A DNA stretch of 17,713 bases from JBDTNQ01 sp039933635 (GTDB lineage: Bacteria > Acidobacteriota > Vicinamibacteria > Vicinamibacterales > SCN-69-37): positions 1-17,713 of the forward strand of contig JBDTNQ010000092.1 in NCBI GenBank assembly GCA_039933635.1, written 5' to 3'. The position numbers were made by a program, and so were the translations under genes. Under the pieces are notes generated by a model. That model saw only the letters and a list, made by a program, of their open reading frames with translations. It ran no database searches and was not told the origin of the DNA. Within the stretch, counting starts at the first letter, position 1; every line of letters begins with the position of its first letter. Positions 1-7,963 of the stretch are shown piece by piece.

Positions 1-2670
1 CCCCATGTTGAACGTGATCCGGCGAACGCCCTGGACGCTCGTCGGGTGCAGGTACAGCGGCGAATTGATCAAGCCCACGTAACCGGTGAGATTCGCGTGG
101 TTGGTCAGGTTGCGAATGTCGCAACTGATGTTGATGCGATAGCGCGGTGCATTCTGCGCGGCCGCTGCGCTCGCCGAGAGCACGCCGTTGACCTGGGTGA
201 TCATCACGCCCTGAGACTGCACCATCCGTTGCCGGCCGAGACCGAAGGAGTAGCTGATGTAGCCATCGGCGCTCCACTGTCCGGTGGTCCGGGCGCTGTT
301 CCGGCCGAATCCGGCCGGGCGATCGTTGAAGATCAGATCGCCGTTCGTGTCCGTTCCGCTCTGGACGTTCAGCGCGGGGGCGCTCGACATCGAAATCCCG
401 AACTGGCCGTTGAGATTTCTGAGCGCGCTCGTACTGATGTACACCTGCGTGCGGTTGCGCACATCGAACGGTCCCGGGCCCCACTCGAGCGCAAGGTCAC
501 CGGATGCCGGCGGCGCAAACGCGCCATCCGTGTCGTTCTCGGCGCGGTTGTACGAATGGTAGGCCGACACATACAGGCCGCGTCGCCAATCGAACAACCG
601 GCCTGGCCCAGATGGAGGCCCGCTCGCCGTCCGCGACAGATTTAGGCTGGAGTTGAACGATGCGGTCTTCTGGCGCGAACGTCCGTCTGAAACGGTCGCG
701 ATGATATTGGCGAACTGCGGATCGGGCCGGGCACCGTCCAACGGCGCATTGAGGTTCTGGCCGACCAGTAGCCCCGTTCCGCGGCTGTCGGAGTAGGTCA
801 ATCCCAGACTGAGCTTTTTCCACAGAGTCTGGTTGATACCGGCGCTGTACCGCGTGGTCCTCGCCATGCGGACATTCCCGCCCAGAAGATATCGATTGGT
901 CGCCACGACCCCGCTGGACACATCGGCGCCGGGGTCCGGATAGCTCGGATTGATGATGTTGATTTCCTGCTGATGGAAACCGTCGAGGCGCAGTGTCTGC
1001 TCGTAGGTGCCAGTACCCAACCAGTCATAGAACACGCCGGCACTACCTCGAAGGGTTGTCTGGCCGTTTTTGAATGGCGCCCACGTGAGGCCAAATCGCG
1101 GACCGACGTTCGACTTGTCGCCGACGTGCGTCTGCAGCTCGTACCGGATACCAGGAGTCATCGTGAGGTTCTTGCGCAGCTTGATGTCGTCCTGCAGGTA
1201 CAAGCCGGTCTGAACATTCCAGTAGCTGATGGTGGGATCGCCGATGCGCTTGGTATAGCTCCGCGGCGCGCCGGCCTTGTACTCATCGAGGCCGACGAAC
1301 GTGTAGGTTCCGAGATAGTTGGATCGCTGATCGGTCCGATAGCCCTGACCTTCGACTTGGAGGCCCATGCGCACCGAGTGGCGGCCCCGGATGTAGTCGA
1401 GATCCTGCGCGAGCAGAATCGACTGATTTCTGGAGCCGCCTGCCTGCTGTGCGCCTCCGATGGAACTCAACGAGAGCACGTTAATCGTCGGCAGCTCGAC
1501 GGCTGAGAACGACTCGCTCCGGCTCACACCGATCGAAAAGCGGGTGCTCGTGAAGAATCGTCGTCCCAAAGGCCCCGATTCCTGAATGCGGAACGAGGTG
1601 TTCGCGTTCTTCTGCTGGTAGGCGCTCTGCAGATCGTAGTTGATGCCGCCAAGACCCAGGTTGTCGCGTCGCGATGTGTTTCGCGAGAATCCGGCCCTGA
1701 GCGTCTGATCCTTCGTCAGCGCGTAGTCGAGCGATCCCGAGTACCCCCAGGAATTGGTCGGCTGCCGCAGGCCCATGTTGCCCGTCACGGGTGTGCCGTC
1801 TTCAGGACGGTAGCCGTAAGCGACCGGAATCTGAAACTGATTCTGGCCGTTCAGGTTCAGCGAGAAGGAGCTCTTGTTCGGGATCAACGTGCCGGTGATG
1901 CCGCCGCCGTAGTTACGATTCTTGGTCGGCGTCCGTTGGCTGATGAGATCGTTTCGGCCATCGAGGGCACTGTCGTAGAAACTCGACCGGATATTCGTGC
2001 GTAGCGGACCGATACCGGGCTGGGTGACAATATCGATCGAGATACCGCCAGCGTAGTGATTCTCGGCCGCGAACTGGTCGCGTGTTATGCGGATCGACTT
2101 GATCTGCGACTTTGGCGGGAGCTGCGCGCCTTCGAAGCTGTCCACCTTTATGATGGCGTCGGGCCCGCCGAGGGCACGTAGCTGATTGGCCATCTCGGTT
2201 TCGTCATCCGGCAGGGCCTCGATCTGCTCGCGCGTGAGCGCGGTCCCAAAGGTCTGCGACCGATCCGACGCCGACTCCTGCCGATCCCGTCCAACGCTGA
2301 CCGAATCGGAAAATCCGCTGAGTTTCAGCACGAGCGTCTGCCGGTTGTCACCGGCACGAACCCGCACTTCCTTGATGAGGGCCTTGTCGAACGACGGGAA
2401 CGACGCCTCGAGCGAATAGCGGCCCGGGGCCAGATTGGCGAGCGTCGCGATCCCGTTGGTGTCGGCCTGGACCGGTGCGACTACAGCCGCCCGCGTGACT
2501 TGCTCCAGGCCCGCCACCACGACGGTCGCGTTCGGAAGCACGGCGCCGGTCATGTCGGTCACCGTCACGATGAGACGTCCGCGATTGCCCTGCGCGAAGG
2601 CAGGCGTCGCGGACGCACACACCACCATCACACTCGCGATCGCGAGCGCACGAATCCACCACTGACGCAT
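1..2670 (-). CDS. TonB-dependent receptor with N-terminal CarboxypepD_reg-like domain (receptor 1), 3' end cut by window
   Basis: Outer-membrane beta-barrel transporter of the Oar-like type. The frame is open from the ATG at 2670 to base 1, giving 890 residues with no stop. Both sister receptors end soon after the same C-terminal signature (NLTNH.N.TGY), so only a few codons appear to be missing. Seen: signal peptide 1-26 ending AFA/Q; a beta-sandwich regulatory-like domain at about 30-117 (motif APGRYSLEA); a possible TonB-box-like stretch DSVSVG near 122; a short plug with KVDSFEGAQLPPKSQIKSI near 175-193 and FAAE near 200-203; then barrel strands. The start is set by the signal peptide and an AGGAG ribosome site 6 bases upstream. 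It lies 13 bp downstream of the LolA-like gene, so the two are probably one transcript. The substrate cannot be read from sequence. A low-complexity Ala-rich loop sits just before the last strands. Confidence 0.93.
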   Translation of the reverse strand, partial: MRQWWIRALAIASVMVVCASATPAFAQGNRGRLIVTVTDMTGAVLPNATVVVAGLEQVTRAAVVAPVQADTNGIATLANLAPGRYSLEASFPSFDKALIKEVRVRAGDNRQTLVLKLSGFSDSVSVGRDRQESASDRSQTFGTALTREQIEALPDDETEMANQLRALGGPDAIIKVDSFEGAQLPPKSQIKSIRITRDQFAAENHYAGGISIDIVTQPGIGPLRTNIRSSFYDSALDGRNDLISQRTPTKNRNYGGGITGTLIPNKSSFSLNLNGQNQFQIPVAYGYRPEDGTPVTGNMGLRQPTNSWGYSGSLDYALTKDQTLRAGFSRNTSRRDNLGLGGINYDLQSAYQQKNANTSFRIQESGPLGRRFFTSTRFSIGVSRSESFSAVELPTINVLSLSSIGGAQQAGGSRNQSILLAQDLDYIRGRHSVRMGLQVEGQGYRTDQRSNYLGTYTFVGLDEYKAGAPRSYTKRIGDPTISYWNVQTGLYLQDDIKLRKNLTMTPGIRYELQTHVGDKSNVGPRFGLTWAPFKNGQTTLRGSAGVFYDWLGTGTYEQTLRLDGFHQQEINIINPSYPDPGADVSSGVVATNRYLLGGNVRMARTTRYSAGINQTLWKKLSLGLTYSDSRGTGLLVGQNLNAPLDGARPDPQFANIIATVSDGRSRQKTASFNSSLNLSRTASGPPSGPGRLFDWRRGLYVSAYHSYNRAENDTDGAFAPPASGDLALEWGPGPFDVRNRTQVYISTSALRNLNGQFGISMSSAPALNVQSGTDTNGDLIFNDRPAGFGRNSARTTGQWSADGYISYSFGLGRQRMVQSQGVMITQVNGVLSASAAAAQNAPRYRINISCDIRNLTNHANLTGYVGLINSPLYLHPTSVQGVRRITFNMG

Positions 2671-2683
2671 GACGGGCTCCTGT

Positions 2684-3799
2684 CTACTTAACGGGAACGA
2701 ACTTCTGGGGAGCGATCTTGGTGTTGATCCGGAAGCGATCGAAGGTGGTTTCTTCAGTGGTGTCCGTTCCAATCGCGCGACGCAACCTGAACGGGAACTG
2801 CACGCCGTCGACGTCGCGATAATCGGCGTAGTAGATGCGGTTCTCGACGAGCGTCGCCTGTGCCTTCTGACGTACGGCCTGCACGTCTTTGGTGTACGCG
2901 TCCTTCTCGGCCTGCGTCGCGGTCGCGGCCGGCGCGGCTGGACCAGTGACCACGACCGCGCCCGGCGCAATCGTGGCCGGCTGCGCCTGCCCGGGCGCCA
3001 GCACGATGACGTTGGTTGGCGGCTGCGTCCAGCTCACCATAATCGGCTGACGGGTCTGGCTGTTGATGAAGAAGCGCATCGCGAAGTTGCCGGGCCCGCG
3101 CACATCCAGCACGTCGGCTTTGCCCTGGGGGGCCTCAGCCTGTGCGGCAAAGCCAAACGTCAGCGGATAGGTCGTGAAGGAGTCGGCAAAGATCCCGAGC
3201 GCGAACCGGACGAAGTCCTGTTTGAGCGTGACGACGCGCGCCTTGCGCTGGGCTTCGATTTGAGCCGGGCCTGGGGGTGGAGGCCCGCCGGGTCTCGCGG
3301 GCATCGTCGGAGCCGCCGGGACCGGCAGTTGGATCAAGTCCTCGCCGTTGAAACCCGTGGAGGTTGGGTCGGTCTCCTCCGCGGGAGACTCGTCCTTGCG
3401 AAGGTATTTGTCCGGGAGTTCCAAATCGATCTCGAACTCGATGGGCACGAGGTTGTTCCCGCGCACGCGCTTCGTGCGGCCCGACGCCACCAGCGTCTTG
3501 ATCCCGGCCAGCTTCTCGCCACCGAGCGCCTGTCGCGTGGCTTTGAGGATCTCGTTCGCGCGCGTGACGGCGTCGGGCTTGAGCGGCGCCAGCGCGGGCG
3601 CCGCGGGTGGCCCAGCCGGTCGACCGGCTGGCGTGGCACCAGAAGGTGCGCCAGGTGCGGGGCCAGGTTGACTCTGCACTGGGGCCCCACCCGGTGGCGG
3701 CGGTGGCGGTGGCGGTGGGCCTTGTGCGGCAAGCCCGAGCCCCATCGCCCCCAGAAGCAGGCCCCCCATTGCGATCCGATGCCGTCCGCTCACGCTCAT
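2684..3799 (-). CDS. Secreted LolA-like / outer-membrane lipoprotein-sorting-type protein with Pro-rich N-terminus (copy A)
   Basis: 371 residues. Seen: a signal peptide at about 1-25 with no lipobox cysteine, then a Pro/Ala/Gly-rich linker to about residue 75 that includes nine consecutive prolines, then a globular domain. Conserved blocks shared with the protein at 13505-14500 are ALGG.KLAGIKTLVASGRT, ELPDKYLRK, FNGEDLI, FALGIFADSF..YPLTF, ADVLDVRGPG, IYYADYRDVDGVQFPFRLRR and TFDRFRINTKI. The block order and predicted beta-rich pattern resemble LolA/LppX-fold proteins that bind lipid or lipoprotein; this is inference from pattern, not a demonstrated match. It lies just upstream of receptor 1 (13 bp) and 145 bp downstream of the stop of receptor 2 on the same strand. 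It is likely a soluble periplasmic partner of the receptor. AGGGG lies 8-9 bases before the ATG. Real gene: high confidence; function: low. Confidence 0.88.
   Translation of the reverse strand: MSVSGRHRIAMGGLLLGAMGLGLAAQGPPPPPPPPPGGAPVQSQPGPAPGAPSGATPAGRPAGPPAAPALAPLKPDAVTRANEILKATRQALGGEKLAGIKTLVASGRTKRVRGNNLVPIEFEIDLELPDKYLRKDESPAEETDPTSTGFNGEDLIQLPVPAAPTMPARPGGPPPPGPAQIEAQRKARVVTLKQDFVRFALGIFADSFTTYPLTFGFAAQAEAPQGKADVLDVRGPGNFAMRFFINSQTRQPIMVSWTQPPTNVIVLAPGQAQPATIAPGAVVVTGPAAPAATATQAEKDAYTKDVQAVRQKAQATLVENRIYYADYRDVDGVQFPFRLRRAIGTDTTEETTFDRFRINTKIAPQKFVPVK
3693..3719. repeat. GGN trinucleotide tract encoding nine prolines
   Basis: Twenty-seven bases of GGT/GGC/GGG triplets which, on the minus strand, encode nine consecutive prolines right after the signal peptide of the LolA-like protein at 2684-3799. 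The triplets vary in the third base, so this is an imperfect repeat. Runs of prolines stall ribosomes unless elongation factor P is present (established knowledge). The copy-B homologue lacks the tract. Confidence 0.85.
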
Positions 3800-3944
3800 G
3801 CTGTGTGTCCCCTACTGCCCTTACGTTCGGCAACGCCCCAGGTGAACGTCCTCATTCTTGTGGAACGGAAGATACTACTCCTGAGCGGCATCGACTATTT
3901 ACCTTCTGTACCGTGTCCACATTGTACTGAGAGGTTTTCACCCA

Positions 3945-6551
3945 CTAGAAACTCATGCTCAGACCTGTACTGAGGCTGCGGGTGCCGGCGACGGCGGTCG
4001 GCTGCATGAAGGTCGCCTGATTCGACTGCACACCGCTGTAGCCGGTGTAGTTCGTGTGATTCGTGAGGTTGTTCACCGAGAGGAAGACGTTCGGCTTGAA
4101 TCTCGACGGCGCGTTGGGCGCGGGTGTCGTCCCCAGGGGCAACGTGTACGACACGCGCAAGGTCGCAGTCTCGCGACCGGGCTGTCTCAGGCTGTTGAGC
4201 CCCACGCTTACCGGTCGATCGTTGAAGAAGCCGTCGCCGTTGTCGTCGAACCCCGTCGTCTCCGAGTAGACCTGCCCGGCATTCAACGAGAGGTTGAGAT
4301 TGATGGAGACGCTTCGGATCTGCGTGCTGTTGATCGACGCGTTGATGCGATAGGGCTGGTCGGCTGGACCGGGACCCCACTCGGCATCGAGCGTGCCGGT
4401 CGGCGGCACGGAGAACGCATCCGCGGCGTTCCGGCGCGCTCGAATCCACGAATACGACCCGACCGCGGTGATCCGCCGCCAGTCGAACACTTTCGCGGTT
4501 CCCCCCTGCCCCTGGGGCGCGAGATTGAAATTGAACGTGGTGTACAGCTCGTGTCGGCGGACCTCGGCGTCCGTCACCGTCGCAACGATGCTGCCGAACG
4601 CAGGGTCCGGACGCACGCCGTTCACGAGCGGATTGAGATCGCTACCACGAGGAATCTGCTTCTGGTGAATGTAGTTGTAGAGCACGCTCATCCGCAGACG
4701 CGGTGAGAGCACCTGATCGATGCCACCGCTGTAACGGACGTTGGCCTGCAACTGGTACGAGCCGATTTCATACTTGGTCGGCGGCCGCACGGTTCCGCTC
4801 GAGAGATCCGGCAGCGTCGGATAGCTCGGGTTGCTGATCAGCAACTGCTGCTGATGAGACCCGTCGAGCCTGATGGCCTGCGCCAGCACGTACGGCGACA
4901 ACCATCCATGGAACGTCCCCGCACTCGCGCGCAGCGTCGTCTTGCCCGCCTTGAACGGCGCCCAGGTCAGGCCGAAACGCGGCTCCAATGCCCCGGGATC
5001 GTGAATCCGCGTCTGCGCGCTGTACCGCACGCCGGGGCTGAGTGTCAGGCTCTTGCGGACGCGGATGTCATCCTGAATGTAGGCCGCACCCTGGGCATTG
5101 AAGTACGAAAACGAGGGATTGCCGAGTTCGATGCTGAACTGGCTCGGCCGGCCGGCGAGATAATCATCGTCGGTCGCGAACGTGTAAGTGCCGAGATAGT
5201 TCGAGCGCTGGTCGGTCCGGTACGATCCGCCGTACGCAATCACTCCGGCACGCCATGAGTGAATGCCGCGAACGTAGTCCACGTCCGAGGCGAAATTGAA
5301 GTTGCGCGCGCGGATGCCGCCCTTCTGCTGGGCGCCGCCCGTGACCAGCGTGGGCGCCACAATCTTGATCGCGTCCGTCACGGACGCATACTGGTCGTTG
5401 TCCCAGTTCACGCTCAGCCGGGAGTTGATGAAGATGCGCCGGCCAATCGGTCCGGCTTCCTGGACGCGGAACGAGTAGTAGTGTTCCGTATCCGACGAAG
5501 CCATTTCTGGCCCCGCGTACCCGCCAACGCCGCCATCGGCCGTGTAGCGATACTGGCTGTACCCGACCCGCAGCGTCTGGTCGCGCGTGAGGGCGTAGTT
5601 GAACAGCCCATTCACGTTGACGTAGTCGTACCCTTGCTTTGCGTTCAGGACTTTCGACGGCGAGCCCGAGATCCCGCTGCTGTTGAGAATCGGATTCGCA
5701 TTCTGTCCTTGCGCGTTCACCGAGAGGGAAAAGTCCGCGCGGTCCTTGATGAGCGCGCCGGAGATGTTGGCGCCGTAGCTGTGCTGCTGTTCGGGGGTTC
5801 TCGTACCAGCCGTCAGGAACGGATTCTGACCATTCCACCGGCCGTTGTGGTACGAGGTGTTGATGTTGCCCCGAAACTTACCAACGCCCGCCGCCGTGAT
5901 GACGTCGACAAACGTCGAGCCTGGCTGCTCCGTCTCGGCGGCGAACTGGTCACGGGTGACATGAATCGATTTGATCTGCGACTTGGGCGGCAACTGCTGC
6001 CCTTCGAAGCTGTCGACGCGGATGATCGCGTCCGGCCCGCCCAGTTCGGCGATCTGACGCGCCAACTCGTCCTTGTCGTCCGACAACGCGTCGACTTGCT
6101 CGTTCGTGAGCGCCATGCCGAACGCCTGCGTGGTACGCGACGCAGCGCTCTCCTGCCCACCGCCAACGGTGACGGACTCCTGCAGGTTCTTGAACGGCAA
6201 CATGATCACCCGCTTGTTCTCACCCGCGGTGATTCGCATATCGGGGACGAGGCCCAGAGCGAAGCCCGAGAACTCCGCCTGCAGGCTGTACCGTCCAGGC
6301 GTCACACGCTCAATCGTGACGACGCCCTTGTCACTGGTCCTGACCGGAGTACTCGGGAAGGCCTTCGTGGCGGACTCCAGGCCGACCAGCGTGACCGTCG
6401 CGCCGGGGATCAGGCCGCCGGTGGGATCGACGACCGACACGATCACCTTGGCCTCTCGCGCGGCCTGCGCGAAGGCCCCGTTCACGAATGCCCCAAGCAC
6501 CAGCCACACGGCGCCCACCCGACAAACCTTTCCCGCCAGACCTGACACCAT
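3945..6551 (-). CDS. TonB-dependent receptor with N-terminal CarboxypepD_reg-like domain (receptor 2, solo)
   Basis: 868 residues, Oar-like outer-membrane transporter. The frame is open further upstream to 6764, but I chose the ATG at 6551 because a signal peptide follows directly (hydrophobic core about 11-24, cleavage after AFA near 28) and an AGAGG ribosome site lies 5 bases before it. Seen: regulatory-like domain about 34-120 (VDPTGGLIPGATV, TPGRYSLQAEF); possible TonB-box-like ESVTVG near 125; short plug with RVDSFEGQQLPPKSQIKSI about 178-196 and DQFAAE; a beta-barrel; and a C-terminal NLTNHTNYTGYSGV block ending in Phe, the usual sorting signal for barrel insertion. Its plug is closer to receptor 1 than to receptor 3. 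No LolA-like gene precedes it; its 5' side faces a divergent metallo-beta-lactamase-fold gene. Copy A of the LolA-like gene starts 145 bp after its stop on the same strand, so a three-gene transcript is possible. Confidence 0.94.
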   Translation of the reverse strand: MVSGLAGKVCRVGAVWLVLGAFVNGAFAQAAREAKVIVSVVDPTGGLIPGATVTLVGLESATKAFPSTPVRTSDKGVVTIERVTPGRYSLQAEFSGFALGLVPDMRITAGENKRVIMLPFKNLQESVTVGGGQESAASRTTQAFGMALTNEQVDALSDDKDELARQIAELGGPDAIIRVDSFEGQQLPPKSQIKSIHVTRDQFAAETEQPGSTFVDVITAAGVGKFRGNINTSYHNGRWNGQNPFLTAGTRTPEQQHSYGANISGALIKDRADFSLSVNAQGQNANPILNSSGISGSPSKVLNAKQGYDYVNVNGLFNYALTRDQTLRVGYSQYRYTADGGVGGYAGPEMASSDTEHYYSFRVQEAGPIGRRIFINSRLSVNWDNDQYASVTDAIKIVAPTLVTGGAQQKGGIRARNFNFASDVDYVRGIHSWRAGVIAYGGSYRTDQRSNYLGTYTFATDDDYLAGRPSQFSIELGNPSFSYFNAQGAAYIQDDIRVRKSLTLSPGVRYSAQTRIHDPGALEPRFGLTWAPFKAGKTTLRASAGTFHGWLSPYVLAQAIRLDGSHQQQLLISNPSYPTLPDLSSGTVRPPTKYEIGSYQLQANVRYSGGIDQVLSPRLRMSVLYNYIHQKQIPRGSDLNPLVNGVRPDPAFGSIVATVTDAEVRRHELYTTFNFNLAPQGQGGTAKVFDWRRITAVGSYSWIRARRNAADAFSVPPTGTLDAEWGPGPADQPYRINASINSTQIRSVSINLNLSLNAGQVYSETTGFDDNGDGFFNDRPVSVGLNSLRQPGRETATLRVSYTLPLGTTPAPNAPSRFKPNVFLSVNNLTNHTNYTGYSGVQSNQATFMQPTAVAGTRSLSTGLSMSF

Positions 6552-6683
6552 GAGAACCTCTGCTGAAACCCGGACCGGACGTTTGACGACGTTCGCGCCA
6601 CTGGGGTTGGTTCCAGGTGCGTTCAGGCACAGCGGATCCCGCGACTCACGACGTAACGCCGAAGTGACGGGCCACACACTCAC

Positions 6684-6702
6684 CGCCTGGTCACACCAGG
6701 CG
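6684..6702. promoter_or_regulatory. Perfect 7-bp inverted repeat in divergent promoter region
   Basis: CGCCTGG and CCAGGCG arms are separated by TCACA. The element lies near the middle of the 290-bp divergent gap, about 133 bp from the start of receptor 2 and 140 bp from the start of the metallo-beta-lactamase-fold gene. A GTTTTTGG stretch follows on the plus strand, which makes it look like a terminator, but no plus-strand gene reads into it. An operator for one or both divergent genes is therefore the better guess. The rest of the gap shows only an AT-rich patch (TAAATATTTT, 6796-6805) that could be a -10 region for the plus-strand gene. Confidence 0.4.
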
Positions 6703-6841
6703 TCCGTTTTTGGAGATAGATTGAAGCGCGCCTGGCTGACAGGGCGTTGCGATACTAAAGACACCCCGGAAGGTCAAAAAGTTCTGCGGTCGGCGTAAAT
6801 ATTTTGCAGAATCGTGCGCTTCCACGTCCCCGAGGAATCGA

Positions 6842-7963
6842 ATGACGAAAGAGTCCTATGTGAAGGTGCGTCCAAACGAGCGGTGTGGGTTGTCCATGCT
6901 CGGGTGGGTCTGCGCGGCCCTCGGCGTGTTGGGGCTGGCCGTGCCGCTCGCCGCCGCCGGGCCAACCTCGGTCGATCTCACCTGGATGTCCATTTCCAAC
7001 GTCTACTACGACTTCGGCGGGAGCGGAGTCCTGACCGACGGCTACATCACCCGCGTGCCCGAGCGGGAGTTCTTCGGCGGCGGCGGCGGACTCGCTCAGA
7101 CGCACACGCCCTATAAGCCGGATGAGCGCGCCGTCGCACGCGTCCTCTCCGCGCTCGGTGGACCGTCGAAGGTCAATCTCCTCCTCACAGGCCACAGCCA
7201 CTTCGATCACTCATTCGATACCGCCACCTGGTCGCGCCTGACCAACGCGCCGATCATCGGGTCGAAGACCACATGCCTCCAGGCGCAAGCTCAGGGCATT
7301 CCCGCATCACGCTGTACTGCCGTTGTGGGTGGCGAGCACATCTCTCTCGCGGAGGGTGTGACGATGTGGGTGGTGAGATGGAACCACAGCGGGGACCCGG
7401 CCGTGAATCCGGAGCAGCACAACCCGGTCGAGTTGACGGGCGTGCCGCACATCGAGCCGGCAACCGGCGGGTTGCGCGCGGGCGTCGCCGAAGACTTCCC
7501 CAACGGCGGAGGCAATCGCGCGTTCCTCTTCGTGGTCGACGGACCAGATGGACGCTACAGCTGGTTCTTTCAGAACTCCGCCAGCCTCGTGGATCTCAAC
7601 ACCCCCATCGTGATTGACGGCACGAACTACGGCGCGCCACTCGAGAACCTGAAGGTCGCCATGCGCGCGGCCGAGGTGACGTCCGTCGATCTCTGGATTG
7701 GCACCGGCGGCGCAGCCGTCGCGAACGTACTGCTTCCCGTCCTGAAACCCAAAGCGTATCTGCCGGTGCATTGGGATGGCCTCTACGGCGCCTTCGAGGC
7801 CGGCGTGCCGCGCCCATATGCCGATGCCCCACTCGAACGCGCGCTCGCCGCGGCCGGCGTGACGCTCCTGAAACCCCTTCAGTACATGGACAAGTGGCGG
7901 CTCGACCGGACAGGCGTGCGGCCGGTGGCGAATGACACGGTCAAGAAGGTGCTGGGGTTCTAG
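6842..7963 (+). CDS. Secreted metallo-beta-lactamase-fold metallohydrolase
   Basis: 373 residues. Seen: an N-terminal hydrophobic segment about 19-39 preceded by 18 polar residues with several charges (signal peptide or signal anchor), then an MBL-fold domain. The metal-binding motif HSHFDH is present at 118-123 (His118, His120, Asp122, His123). Further candidate ligands are His182 in NHSGDP, Asp259 in VIDGTNYG, and His310 in PVHWDG. The family binds one or two zinc ions and hydrolyses esters, lactones, phosphodiesters or amides; the substrate here is unknown. The ATG at 6842 has GAGGA 5 bases upstream; a second Met at residue 19 is a weaker alternative. Its stop shares 4 bp with the stop of the convergent esterase gene. 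It is divergent from receptor 2, so co-regulation through the shared upstream region is possible. Confidence 0.92.
   Translation: MTKESYVKVRPNERCGLSMLGWVCAALGVLGLAVPLAAAGPTSVDLTWMSISNVYYDFGGSGVLTDGYITRVPEREFFGGGGGLAQTHTPYKPDERAVARVLSALGGPSKVNLLLTGHSHFDHSFDTATWSRLTNAPIIGSKTTCLQAQAQGIPASRCTAVVGGEHISLAEGVTMWVVRWNHSGDPAVNPEQHNPVELTGVPHIEPATGGLRAGVAEDFPNGGGNRAFLFVVDGPDGRYSWFFQNSASLVDLNTPIVIDGTNYGAPLENLKVAMRAAEVTSVDLWIGTGGAAVANVLLPVLKPKAYLPVHWDGLYGAFEAGVPRPYADAPLERALAAAGVTLLKPLQYMDKWRLDRTGVRPVANDTVKKVLGF

Noticed and set aside
3921..3926. Possible -10 box (TACAAT on the minus strand) upstream of LolA-like copy A
   Set aside because: No convincing -35 partner at the right spacing, so it is not listed as a promoter.
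2669..3973. 434-codon open frame on the plus strand
   Set aside because: It lies opposite the LolA-like gene at 2684-3799, which has a signal peptide, a ribosome site and a clear paralogue in the window. The plus-strand translation is Arg-rich and shows no recognisable domain.
5259..6545. 428-codon open frame on the plus strand
   Set aside because: Antisense shadow of receptor 2; Arg/Val-rich composition with no motif, as expected opposite a GC-rich coding frame.
6703..6712. T-rich stretch after the 6684-6702 inverted repeat read as an intrinsic terminator
   Set aside because: No plus-strand gene precedes it, and the T run is short and interrupted; an operator is the better explanation.
6552..6764. 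71-codon upstream extension of receptor 2
   Set aside because: No domain; a good ribosome site and signal peptide at 6551 mark the start. The extension is chance open frame in the promoter region.
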